Positions 17,563 through 25,721 of a stretch of DNA of 64,000 nt are shown here, piece by piece. The translations under genes and the position numbers were made by a program. Positions within the stretch are counted from its first letter, which is position 1, and every line of letters begins with the position of its first letter. The stretch lies in contig NZ_FODD01000019.1 in assembly GCF_900110255.1 (NCBI RefSeq), positions 115,332 through 179,331 of the forward strand, given 5' to 3'. The notes under the pieces are model-generated. The model did no database searches, was not told the origin of the DNA, and saw only the letters and a list, made by a program, of their open reading frames with translations. The DNA comes from Actinacidiphila rubida (GTDB lineage Bacteria; Actinomycetota; Actinomycetes; Streptomycetales; Streptomycetaceae).

Positions 17563-17600
17563 CCTGCCCGGGCCCGCCGACCGACGGCGGCCCGGGCAGG
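17563..17600. terminator. Hairpin after the YfhO-type gene
   Basis: CCTGCCCGGGCC pairs with GGCCCGGGCAGG (12 bp). After a one-base bulge the inner GCCG/CGGC continues the stem. It is 34 bases past the YfhO stop. A short CCAGC tandem repeat (about 17536-17556) precedes it. Confidence 0.65.
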
Positions 17601-17682
17601 TCCCGTTCTCTCTCCCGCCGTCCGACGACGCGTCCGGCCGTCCCCGCGCCTCCCGCCGCCTTTCGTGCGGAGCCCGAAACGG

Positions 17683-17734
17683 CGGAACGCCGGCCGGTGG
17701 AAGGCGCGTTCGCCTTCCACCGGCCGGCGTTCCG
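17683..17734. terminator. Perfect 24-bp hairpin between convergent genes
   Basis: Bases 17683-17706 are the exact reverse complement of 17711-17734, with a CGTT loop (17707-17710). The inner stem starts GGTGGAAGGCG and the outer base is CGGAACGCCGG. At 24 bp without mismatch it is the longest perfect stem I found here. It lies 36 bases after the minus-strand polysialyltransferase-like stop (17770), so it most likely terminates that transcript. Confidence 0.7.
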
Positions 17735-17769
17735 GGCCGCCGGCTTGCGGGCCCGCGGGCCCGCGGGCC

Positions 17770-19134
17770 TCAGCCGATCGTGGCCTTCTTCAGCGCGCGG
17801 GCCCGGCGCGCCACCCGGCGCACCGTGCGGTTGCGCGGCACGAACGCCAGGCGGGCCGGGATCGCGCCCGGCAGACCGAGCGTCGTCAGCCGGCGCTTCT
17901 TGAAGTACGGCCAGGTCTCCGCGGTCAGTTCGGTGCTCAGCCAGGCCACGGCCTCGTCGCGCAGCCCCGGGTACGCCTTGGACTGCATGCAGTACCCGAC
18001 GGTGTGTAGCAGCGGCGTCAGGTCCGCCGCCACGCTCTGCGGCGACGGCGGCGTCCACGCGCGGACGGCGGCCGCGTCGTCGAGGTCCGGCAGCATCGCG
18101 TGGACGATCGTCACCGGGATCCGGTTGCTGTTCTGGTACGGCGCCAGGCGCTCCAGGAGCAGCCGGGTGCCGGTGCGCGCCACCGGGATGTCGTAGAGCA
18201 CGGACGCGGTGAGCAGCGCGGTGGAGAAGCAGCCGACGACCAGCGCGGGACGCATCTTCTGGTAGACGACCTCCGCCAGCACCGGCGTGTTCAGCACCGT
18301 CAACTCGGCGCCCAGCCGCCGTGCTTCGACCTTGAGCGGCTCCAGCCAGTGCGCGGGCGCCGTGGGGTGCGGCTTGAAGACGATCTGCCGGTGCCCGAGC
18401 GCGACGGCGCCGCGCACCATGGACAGGTGGAGCCGCTCCTCCTCCTCGGCGCTGAGGATGTTCAGCGCCGACAGGTACTGGCCGAGCAGCAGCGCCGAGT
18501 CCCGCGGCATCTCCTGCAGGCCCTCGACCTCGGAGACGCCGGCGGCCGCGGCCACCTCGGCGAGCACCTTGGTGAACTCGGCGGTCGGCACGACCTCGGA
18601 GGGCACCCCGAACTCGCTGAGCAGCATGGGCTCCAGGCCCGGCACGAGGTCCAGGTGCAGCAGCTTGTCGATCCGGGTGTCGACCAGCAGGCCGAGCTTG
18701 TTGCGGGTCGGGCCGTACGACATCAGGCCGTCGGCGTAGACCGTGAGCGGGGCGTCGAGGAAGACCTGGGCGACCGACAGGGCCGGCGGCACCTGAAGGG
18801 ACTCCACGATCAGCTGGACGTCGCTCTCGCCCAGGTGCCAGAGCATCCGCAGGTGCCGCTCCCACATGGGGATCTCGTTGGTCCGCGGGGTCCAGCCGCC
18901 GGGGTGCAGCGGGTGGATGACCTCGTTCCAGGACACCAGGCGGTCGAAGCGGCCGCGCAGGGGTTCGAAGCCCGGCGCCTGGTCCAGGCTCGGGCTGGTC
19001 TCCGGGACCGAGGCGTTGTTGCAGACCACCAGGATGCGGCGGTCCGCGGAGGGGATCGAGCCGGCGTCCATCGCGGCGGCCAGCGTGGCGGCGCCGTAGA
19101 GGGTGGACGCGAGGAAGATCTGAGTCGTGGCCAT
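17770..19134 (-). CDS. Polysialyltransferase-family protein (POLYST-like)
   Basis: A 454-residue protein resembling bacterial alpha-2,8-polysialyltransferases (GT52/GT38-like GT-B enzymes using CMP-nonulosonic acids). The HP motif is clear in RQIVFKPHPTAPAHW (about residues 269-283). A Ser/Thr motif near VVGCFSTALLTASV (about 319-332) matches the nucleotide-binding end of that family. The C-terminus is Arg/Lys-rich, as in peripheral membrane enzymes. With NeuA- and NeuB-type genes 3-5 kb away, it probably polymerises a nonulosonic acid on the surface. Its ATG overlaps the stop of the GT2 gene by one base, so the two form an operon. Confidence 0.75.
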   Translation of the reverse strand: MATTQIFLASTLYGAATLAAAMDAGSIPSADRRILVVCNNASVPETSPSLDQAPGFEPLRGRFDRLVSWNEVIHPLHPGGWTPRTNEIPMWERHLRMLWHLGESDVQLIVESLQVPPALSVAQVFLDAPLTVYADGLMSYGPTRNKLGLLVDTRIDKLLHLDLVPGLEPMLLSEFGVPSEVVPTAEFTKVLAEVAAAAGVSEVEGLQEMPRDSALLLGQYLSALNILSAEEEERLHLSMVRGAVALGHRQIVFKPHPTAPAHWLEPLKVEARRLGAELTVLNTPVLAEVVYQKMRPALVVGCFSTALLTASVLYDIPVARTGTRLLLERLAPYQNSNRIPVTIVHAMLPDLDDAAAVRAWTPPSPQSVAADLTPLLHTVGYCMQSKAYPGLRDEAVAWLSTELTAETWPYFKKRRLTTLGLPGAIPARLAFVPRNRTVRRVARRARALKKATIG

Positions 19135-20213
19135 CAGGCGACCGCCGATCCGTTGTTGTCGCGGGCATCAGGGTCGTCGTCGTCCAGCGCGGCGGCGGCC
19201 GTGGCCGCGCCGGCGGCCTGCCGGGGCAGTTCGGCGGGGTCGGAGCCGTCGGGGCGGGCGCCGATGCGCCGGCGCAGCCGGCGGATCCGCGTGCTGCGCT
19301 CGATGTCCATCGAGTCGAGCACGTCGTTGAGCACGTCCTTGGGCACGCGGGAGAGCAGGGCGGCGCAGTTGGACTTCAGACGGCGGGCCATGGCCGGCTC
19401 GAACCGGTCGATCTGGTCCAGGTGGAAGACGACCAGCGCGCAGAACTGGCGGACGGCCTTCGGCAGGAAGCGGTCGCCGTCCCGGTCCTTGGCCAGCATG
19501 TCGAAGACCATCTCGCACGAGCGGATGAAGTCCAGCTGGCGTTCGTCGCCGATCTGCGTCAGGGACGTCGACACGCTGCGGCGGTAGTGCATGCCCATCA
19601 GCCCGACGACACCGACCGATTCGGCCTCCAGGTGCATCCGCCACGACCACAGCCGGTCCTCGGCGGTGCGCAGCGTCTCGGGCATGCGCATCAGACCGCG
19701 CTCCACCGCGCGCCGGTGGTACGCGCCGAACGGCAGGTTGGGGTAGTCGACGAGAGAAGGGCGGTCGGCGGGCAGAATGCACGCGCGCGGGTCGAGCGCG
19801 ACATTGCGGCGGCCCTGCGGAACGCGGATGATCTCGCGCTGGGCGCCGGTGGCCTTGATGTGGTCGGTGCGCAGGAAATCGACGTCGAGGTCGTCCATCG
19901 CCTTGACCATCTGCGGCAGATAGCCCGGCGCCATCCAGTCGTCGCCGTCCATGAAGGTGAGGTATTCGCCTTCGGAGGCGTCCAGACCGGCGTTGCGCAG
20001 CCTGGACACCCCGGCGTGCTCCTGGAGCAGCACCCTGGCGCCCGGCAGCGTGCGCGCGCCCTCCTCCAGGAGGCGGGGCGTCTGGTCCGTCGACCCGTCG
20101 TCCATGAGCAGGAACTCGAAGTCCGAGCGGGCATTGGCCCGGAGGCTGCGGAGAGCGTCGGGAACGTATTGCTGCACGTTGTAGAACGTCACGATGACGG
20201 AGAGCTTGACCAC
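19134..20213 (-). CDS. Family 2 glycosyltransferase
   Basis: A 359-residue GT-A enzyme. The nucleotide-binding N-terminus reads VIVTFYNVQQYVPDALRSL, with LLMDDGSTDQTP at about 34-45 and the metal-binding DGDDW at about 90-94. The acceptor-side acidic motif is probably TAEDRLWSW. The C-terminal 50 residues are a disordered Ala/Asp-rich tail. The start is GTG 20213; TAGGAT on the minus strand (20226-20221) ends 7 bases before it and would give a leaderless mRNA. It is coupled to the polysialyltransferase-like gene and divergent from the next cluster gene. It may prime the glycopolymer or add another sugar to it. Confidence 0.88.
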   Translation of the reverse strand: MVKLSVIVTFYNVQQYVPDALRSLRANARSDFEFLLMDDGSTDQTPRLLEEGARTLPGARVLLQEHAGVSRLRNAGLDASEGEYLTFMDGDDWMAPGYLPQMVKAMDDLDVDFLRTDHIKATGAQREIIRVPQGRRNVALDPRACILPADRPSLVDYPNLPFGAYHRRAVERGLMRMPETLRTAEDRLWSWRMHLEAESVGVVGLMGMHYRRSVSTSLTQIGDERQLDFIRSCEMVFDMLAKDRDGDRFLPKAVRQFCALVVFHLDQIDRFEPAMARRLKSNCAALLSRVPKDVLNDVLDSMDIERSTRIRRLRRRIGARPDGSDPAELPRQAAGAATAAAALDDDDPDARDNNGSAVA

Positions 20214-20302
20214 TCGCAGAATCCTATGGTCTCGGCGGGCGGTCCGATTGGCGGGCGGGGAACGGTTGGGTTAACGGAGTATGGCCAGAAGATGGTCTAC
20301 GC

Positions 20303-20329
20303 GAATTGGCGCCGCGTTGCGAACTGGCG
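20303..20329. repeat. Direct repeat in the divergent promoter of the glycopolymer cluster
   Basis: GAATTGGCG (20303-20311) and GAACTGGCG (20321-20329) are in direct orientation, 18 bases apart start to start, each preceded by GC. They lie in an AT-richer island (20262-20360) between the divergent GT2 gene and the gene at 20399. A regulator binding in tandem is possible; none is assigned. Confidence 0.4.
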
Positions 20330-20398
20330 GCATTTTGTTTACCTCTTGTTGGCCCAGGATTAGCCCCTCGAACCCAACTGCTTCCTACCGTCTCCATC

Positions 20399-21697
20399 GT
20401 GCCAAAACGCAAGTCCGACCCGCTGCGGGTCACGGTGATCGCCGATTCGGACACCCGGTGGAAGTGGGGTGCGCTGACCGCGCGCCGAATCGACCCCGAG
20501 GCCCGCGTCGACGCGCGCCTGCTGCGCGGCCGGGCCACTCCCACGGCACGGCAGCTCGCCGAACTGGGCATACCTGCCGACTCCATGGTCGAGGCGACCG
20601 CCGCCGAGATCCTCGCCGGGACGAACGACGACACCTGTGACGTCGTCGTCATCTCGTGCGTGGGCGGCACGGTCCAGGCCCTGCTGCACGGCTTCAACCG
20701 CGCGTGGGAGGGCCGCGCCGGCCGTCCCGTCGTCGTGGCCGGCTACGTCGGCGTCGTCTACGAGAAGCTCGCGGACGGCCTGCTGCTGCGGGCCGGCGCC
20801 GACGTCGTCCTCGCCAACAGCGCCGACGACGCACGGCGGTTCGCCGCGGTCTACGAGGGCGTCGGCCACCCGGTCGACGCGATCGTGGAGACCGCCCTGC
20901 CGTTCCTCGGCGGCGACCGCTACCGCCCGGACCCCGGCCGCCGGTTCACCGTGACGTTCGCCGTCCAGCCGTCCGCCCCCGAAGGGCGCGCCGACCGGAT
21001 GCACCTGCTGCGCCGGACCGTCGAGCACGCCCGCCGGCACCCCGAGCGCGACGTGCTGGTGAAGCTGCGCAGCAAGCCGGGCGAGCACACCACGCACATC
21101 GAGGAGCACCCCTACCAGAAGCTGGTCTCCGGCCTGAACCCGCCGGACAACGTCAGCCTGGTCTACGGCAACATGGCCGAGGTCCTCGACCGCACCGACC
21201 TGCTGGTGACCGTCAGTTCCACCGCGGCGCTCGAGTCCCTGCACCGCGGCATCCCCACCGCCGTGCTCACCGACCTCGGCATCCGCGAGGCGCTCGGCAA
21301 CCACCACTTCCTCGGCTCGGGCTGCTACGCCTCCTGGGACGAACTCGACGACGGCCACCTGCCGCAGGCCGACCCGGACTGGACGGCGTCGCACGGCGTC
21401 GCCAGCGCCGACCCCTACGCGGCGCTGCGCGCGCGGGTCGACGCCCTGCTCGCCGCCCCTCGACTGCCGCGGCTCGCGCCCTACTACACCCCGCGCACCG
21501 CACCCGGGTACCTGCCCGGCGTCCTCGCCCGGCACGGCCTGAACCTCAAGGGCGAGCCGGCCGCCGGACTCGCGACCGCCGAACCGGGCCCGGTCCGGCG
21601 CGCGGTGCGCGACCTCGTCCGCAACTCCGCGCGCACGGCCTACCGCCAGGGCGTGCAGCGCGTCGCCCCGGCCATCCGCCGCTGGGGCCAGCTGTGA
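20399..21697 (+). CDS. Putative glycosyltransferase (DUF6716-like)
   Basis: A 432-residue protein with a GT-B-like outline: an N-terminal Rossmann half (LRVTVIADSDTRWKWGALTARR) and a C-terminal half with FAVQPSAPEGR and the donor-site-like segment VSSTAALESLHRGIPTAVLTD (about 276-296). The family is usually labelled a putative glycosyltransferase. The start is GTG 20399, where the protein begins PKRKSDPLRVTVI. There is no ribosome site, and TACCGT (20386-20391) fits a -10 seven bases before it, so leaderless translation is likely. It opens the plus-strand arm of the cluster; transfer of the nonulosonic acid is inferred from context. Confidence 0.65.
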   Translation: MPKRKSDPLRVTVIADSDTRWKWGALTARRIDPEARVDARLLRGRATPTARQLAELGIPADSMVEATAAEILAGTNDDTCDVVVISCVGGTVQALLHGFNRAWEGRAGRPVVVAGYVGVVYEKLADGLLLRAGADVVLANSADDARRFAAVYEGVGHPVDAIVETALPFLGGDRYRPDPGRRFTVTFAVQPSAPEGRADRMHLLRRTVEHARRHPERDVLVKLRSKPGEHTTHIEEHPYQKLVSGLNPPDNVSLVYGNMAEVLDRTDLLVTVSSTAALESLHRGIPTAVLTDLGIREALGNHHFLGSGCYASWDELDDGHLPQADPDWTASHGVASADPYAALRARVDALLAAPRLPRLAPYYTPRTAPGYLPGVLARHGLNLKGEPAAGLATAEPGPVRRAVRDLVRNSARTAYRQGVQRVAPAIRRWGQL

Positions 21698-21716
21698 GGC
21701 GCGCGCACCCCGACCT

Positions 21717-21734
21717 CCGCCGGTCCTCCGGCGG
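21717..21734. terminator. Short hairpin after the DUF6716-like gene
   Basis: CCGCCGG-TCCT-CCGGCGG is a 7-bp stem 20 bases after the stop at 21697. It may end or thin out transcription before the NeuA-HAD gene, whose start is 160 bases further on. Confidence 0.5.
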
Positions 21735-21893
21735 TGACAGCAACCGTCCCTCCGGGGCGGTGACGACCTGCGGCCCGCGCCGGACCGGTCGCGCCGGCGG
21801 CACGTCCCGGACGGAGTCCGGGGGACCCCGCGCCCGCCGCAGGACGCAGCCCGGCGCCGGAACGGCGACGCGAGAAGTGACAGGAGCCACCCC

Positions 21894-23096
21894 ATGACCG
21901 ACAAGCCGTCAGCGGCGAAACCCAGCGTTCTCGCCGTCATTCCCGCACGCGGGGGCTCCAAGGGCGTGCCCGGCAAGAACCTCGCGCCGGTGGGCGGTGT
22001 GCCGCTCGTCGCCCGCGCCATACAGGCGTGCACCGGCGCCCTGCGCGTGACCGCCGTCGTGGTGTCGACCGACGACCCGTCCATCGCCGAGGTCGCCCGC
22101 TCCGCCGGCGCCGAAGTGGTGCTGCGCCCCGCCGCGATCGCCGGCGACACCGCCACCAGCGAGGCCGCGGTGCTGCACGCCATGGACGCCCACGCGGCCA
22201 TGTCCGGCACGCCCAGCGACGTCGTCGTGCTGGTGCAGTGCACCAGCCCGTTCATCACCAGCGAGGAGATCGACGGCGTGGTCGCCGCGGTCACCGAGGA
22301 CGGCGCCGACACCGCGCACACCGTCGCGCCGTTCCACGGCTTCATCTGGCGCGAGACCGGCGAGGCCGGCGGCGGCGTGGGCGTCAACCACGACAAGGCC
22401 ACCCGGCCGCGCCGTCAGGACCGCCCGCAGGACCTGCTGGAGACCGGCGCCGCCTACGCGATGCGCGCCGACGGCTTCCGCGCCGCCAGCCACCGCTTCT
22501 TCGGCCGCACCGCGCTGGTCCGCACCGACCCGGCCCGGGTGCTGGAGATCGACGAGCCCGCCGACCTCGACCGCGCCCGCGCCCTCGCACCGCTGCTCGA
22601 CCCGCGCGCGGCCACCCCGACCGCCGACGACGTCGACGCGGTCGTCCTCGACTTCGACGGCACCCAGACCGACGACCGGGTGCTGATCGACTCGGACGGC
22701 CACGAGGCCGTCACCGTGCACCGCGGCGACGGGCTCGGGATCGCGGCCCTGCGCCGCGCGGGACTGCCCGTCCTGATCCTGTCCACCGAGACCAACCCGG
22801 TCGTCGCCGCACGCGCCCGCAAGCTGCAGGTCCCCGTGCTCCACGGCATCGACCGCAAGGACCTCGCACTCAAGCAGTGGTGCGAGGAGAACGGCATCAC
22901 TCCGGAGCGGGTGCTCTACGCCGGCAACGACGTCAACGACCTGCCGTGCTTCGGCCTGGTCGGCTGGCCCGTCGCCGTCGCCGGCGCCCACGACGTGGTG
23001 CGCGCCGCCGCGCGCGCCGTCACCACGGCGCACGGCGGCCACGGCGCGATCCGCGAGATCGCGGCCTGGCTGCTCGGCCCGAACCTGGCCCGCTGA
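21894..23096 (+). CDS. Nonulosonic acid cytidylyltransferase fused to HAD phosphatase
   Basis: A 400-residue two-domain enzyme. Residues 10-230 are a NeuA-type CMP-nonulosonate synthetase, with nucleotide loop IPARGGSKGVPGKN and VVLVQCTSPFITSEEID. Residues 245-395 are a KdsC-like HAD phosphatase, with nucleophile motif DFDGTQTDDR, motif II LILSTETNP and the metal-binding GNDVNDLPC. Such fusions fit a route in which a 9-phosphorylated nonulosonic acid is first dephosphorylated and then activated with CTP. The gene lies 92 bases before the NeuB-type synthase. An acetamido sialic acid is not excluded, but the fused phosphatase and the SAF-less NeuB together favour Kdn. Confidence 0.9.
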   Translation: MTDKPSAAKPSVLAVIPARGGSKGVPGKNLAPVGGVPLVARAIQACTGALRVTAVVVSTDDPSIAEVARSAGAEVVLRPAAIAGDTATSEAAVLHAMDAHAAMSGTPSDVVVLVQCTSPFITSEEIDGVVAAVTEDGADTAHTVAPFHGFIWRETGEAGGGVGVNHDKATRPRRQDRPQDLLETGAAYAMRADGFRAASHRFFGRTALVRTDPARVLEIDEPADLDRARALAPLLDPRAATPTADDVDAVVLDFDGTQTDDRVLIDSDGHEAVTVHRGDGLGIAALRRAGLPVLILSTETNPVVAARARKLQVPVLHGIDRKDLALKQWCEENGITPERVLYAGNDVNDLPCFGLVGWPVAVAGAHDVVRAAARAVTTAHGGHGAIREIAAWLLGPNLAR

Positions 23097-23188
23097 CCAT
23101 CCCCGTCGCTCCTCCCCTCTCTCTTCCCCCTCTGCCCGTCCCGGCTCTCACCGAGCAGTACACGTCCCGACCACGAAGGACCTCCCCC

Positions 23189-24151
23189 GTGACCTCTTCG
23201 CAGAACACCCTGCCTGCCAACCTCCGTCCGGTTGGCTCCCGCCACATCGGCAACGGCCAGCCCGTGTACATCACCGGCGAGATCGGCATCAACCACAACG
23301 GCGAGCTGGAGAACGCGTTCGCGCTGATCGACGCTGCGGTCGCCGCGGGCTGCGACGCGGTCAAGTTCCAGAAGCGCACCCCGGAGATCTGCACCCCGCG
23401 CGACCAGTGGGAGATCGAGCGCGACACCCCGTGGGGCCGCATGACCTACATCGACTACCGCCACCGCGTGGAGTTCGACGAGAACGGCTACCGGGCGATC
23501 GACGAGTACTGCCGCAAGCGGGGCATCGACTGGTTCGCGTCGCCGTGGGACGTCGAGTCCGTCGCGTTCCTGGAGAAGTTCGACGTGCCGGCCCACAAGG
23601 TGGCCTCCGCCTGCCTGACCGACGACGACCTGCTGCGCGCCCTGCGCGCCACCGGCCGCACGGTGATCCTGTCCACCGGCATGTCGACGCCGAGGCAGAT
23701 CCGTCACGCGGTCGAGGTCCTCGGCAGCGACAACATCGTGCTGTGCCACGCCACGTCGACGTACCCGGCGAAGCACGAGGAGCTCAACCTCCGCATGATC
23801 AACACCCTGCAGTCCGAGTACCCGAACGTGCCGGTCGGCTACTCCGGTCACGAGGTCGGCCTGCAGACGACCCTCGCCGCGGTCGCGCTCGGCGCGGTCT
23901 TCGTCGAGCGCCACATCACCCTGGACCGCGCCATGTGGGGCTCGGACCAGGCCGCGTCGGTGGAGTCGCAGGGCCTGGAGCGCCTGGTCCGCGACATCCG
24001 CATCATCGAGACCTCCCTCGGTGACGGCGTCAAGCGCGTCTACGAGGGCGAGCTGGGCCCGATGAAGAAGCTGCGCCGCGTCCCCGGCATCGTCGCCGAG
24101 GCCGAGGCCGAGGCCGCCGCGGAGACCGCGGACGCGACCGCCGGCGTCTGA
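23189..24151 (+). CDS. NeuB-type nonulosonic acid synthase without SAF domain
   Basis: A 320-residue TIM-barrel synthase that condenses PEP with a hexose or its 6-phosphate to make a 9-carbon ulosonic acid. Conserved blocks are YITGEIGINHNG, VKFQKR, STGMSTPRQI, CHATSTYP, GYSGHEVG and VERHITLDR, covering the usual PEP, metal and substrate sites. After the barrel it ends in an Ala/Glu linker with no C-terminal SAF (antifreeze-like) domain. In NeuB that domain supplies an arginine which contacts the N-acetyl group, so its loss fits a substrate without one. The start GTG 23189 has AAGGA 8 bases upstream. Confidence 0.9.
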   Translation: MTSSQNTLPANLRPVGSRHIGNGQPVYITGEIGINHNGELENAFALIDAAVAAGCDAVKFQKRTPEICTPRDQWEIERDTPWGRMTYIDYRHRVEFDENGYRAIDEYCRKRGIDWFASPWDVESVAFLEKFDVPAHKVASACLTDDDLLRALRATGRTVILSTGMSTPRQIRHAVEVLGSDNIVLCHATSTYPAKHEELNLRMINTLQSEYPNVPVGYSGHEVGLQTTLAAVALGAVFVERHITLDRAMWGSDQAASVESQGLERLVRDIRIIETSLGDGVKRVYEGELGPMKKLRRVPGIVAEAEAEAAAETADATAGV

Positions 24152-24337
24152 TCCGCCACGCGGCGGCCGGCCGGGGAACCACCCGCCCGGCCGCCGCGGC
24201 CGCGCCACCGGCGGCGGCACCGACCAGCAGAACCGAGCACACCGCAGCAGCGCAGCACCGACCGGCTGCACCCGGCACGGCCCGCCCGGCGGGCGGACCG
24301 GCACGAAAACTTCACGGACGAGGAAACGGGGCCACCG

Positions 24338-25624
24338 ATGACCGAGGGTGCCACGCCGCCGGCCGGCGGACGCCGGCCCGCACCGGGGGCCGCCGTCGCC
24401 CTGGTGGAGTCTCCCGTCCAGCTGCTCAACGTCCTGGAATGGGCGCACGTCCACCTGACGTCCGGCCCGGCGATCCCCGCGGCTCGCGCCGGCTCCGCGA
24501 GCGAGGCCGAACGGCCCGGGGCAGAGGCCGACGGGGCCGACGGATCCGCCCCGGCTCAGGTTCCCTGCCTGCCCGCCGCGGCCGAGCCCGCCGTGACCCC
24601 CGCGCCGCTGCCGCTCACCGTGGTGGTGCTCTCGCCGTCCGACCCGACGAGCCGCGGCCAGCTGCGCCGGATGACCGAACTCGCCCGCGACGAGGGCGCC
24701 ACGGTCCGCTGGTTCGAGGCCCGCGGCGGACGTGGCGGACTGCTCCGCACCGCGCTGGCCCTGGCCCCGCAACTCCTGCGGGTGCGGCGGCTGGTGATCG
24801 GCGACCCGTTCTCCCGGCTGGTGCAGGTGCTGCTGCCGCTGTGCCGCTCGGTCAAGGACATCACCGTCGTCGACGACGGCACCGCCACCATGGAGTTCAC
24901 CGAGATCCTCACCCGCGGCGGCCGTCTCGTGCGCTGGCACCGCAGCGGGCGCCGGATGTCCCCGGTGGACGTCGCGTTCGGCCTGTTCGCGTCCGCGGCC
25001 CGGCGCCGGCTGACGCCCGGCGGACGGCACCGCGTCGAGCTGTTCAGCGCGATGCCCGCGACCCCGCCGTCCGGCATGACGCTCCGCACCAACCGGTTCA
25101 CCTGGACCCGCAGCCGCTTCGGGCCGCCGCGGACCCTGAGCGGCACCGACCTGATCGGCACCTCGCTGGTCGAGACCGGCGTCGTCGATCCCGAGCGCTA
25201 CTTCGCGGTGGTCGGCTCGCTCGCCGAACGGCACGGTGCCAAGCGCTACTTCGCGCACCGCAGGGAGGCCGCCGACAAGCTGCACCGGCTGGCCGCGGAG
25301 ACCGGCCTGGAGATCGTCCGCCCCGACCTGCCGCTCGAACTGGTCGCCCGGCGCGGCCCGATCGGCCGCTCGGTGCTGTCCTTCCCGTCGACCGTCGTGC
25401 ACACCCTGCCCCTGGCGCTGGCCGGCACCGGCGTGCACATCGTCGTCTGCGACATCGACCAGGAGTGGCTGACGGCCTCCGCCTCGCCGCGTGCCCACAC
25501 CTTCCTCACCGGGATCACGCACTCCGCCCGCGACCTGCACGGACTCAACGCGGCCGACGAGCCCAGCCCCGCCCAGCTCCTGCCGGACGCGGCCCGCCTG
25601 CCCGCACGCCCTCCCGGGCCGTAA
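24338..25624 (+). CDS. Sialyltransferase-like (GT52-type) putative glycosyltransferase
   Basis: A 428-residue protein with the motif layout of bacterial sialyltransferases. It has an acidic D/E-D-G motif (TVVDDGTATMEF, about 182-193), a YFAHRRE segment (about 305-311) where GT52 enzymes have Y-x-H-P-x-E, and a Ser/Thr motif FPSTVVHTLPLAL (about 349-361). The HP proline is replaced by Arg. An Ala/Pro-rich insertion at about 45-90 follows the conserved opening VALVESPVQLLNVLEW. It comes after the NeuB gene in the same direction and probably uses the CMP-nonulosonic acid made by the cluster. Confidence 0.65.
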   Translation: MTEGATPPAGGRRPAPGAAVALVESPVQLLNVLEWAHVHLTSGPAIPAARAGSASEAERPGAEADGADGSAPAQVPCLPAAAEPAVTPAPLPLTVVVLSPSDPTSRGQLRRMTELARDEGATVRWFEARGGRGGLLRTALALAPQLLRVRRLVIGDPFSRLVQVLLPLCRSVKDITVVDDGTATMEFTEILTRGGRLVRWHRSGRRMSPVDVAFGLFASAARRRLTPGGRHRVELFSAMPATPPSGMTLRTNRFTWTRSRFGPPRTLSGTDLIGTSLVETGVVDPERYFAVVGSLAERHGAKRYFAHRREAADKLHRLAAETGLEIVRPDLPLELVARRGPIGRSVLSFPSTVVHTLPLALAGTGVHIVVCDIDQEWLTASASPRAHTFLTGITHSARDLHGLNAADEPSPAQLLPDAARLPARPPGP

Positions 25625-25721
25625 GGGCGGAACGGTCGAAACACGGCCCCCTCAGGGGTAGTTCGCCGTCAGGCCAGGCATACTTAACCCTTTGATCAAC
25701 TGCATAGGGTTGGGTACGGGA

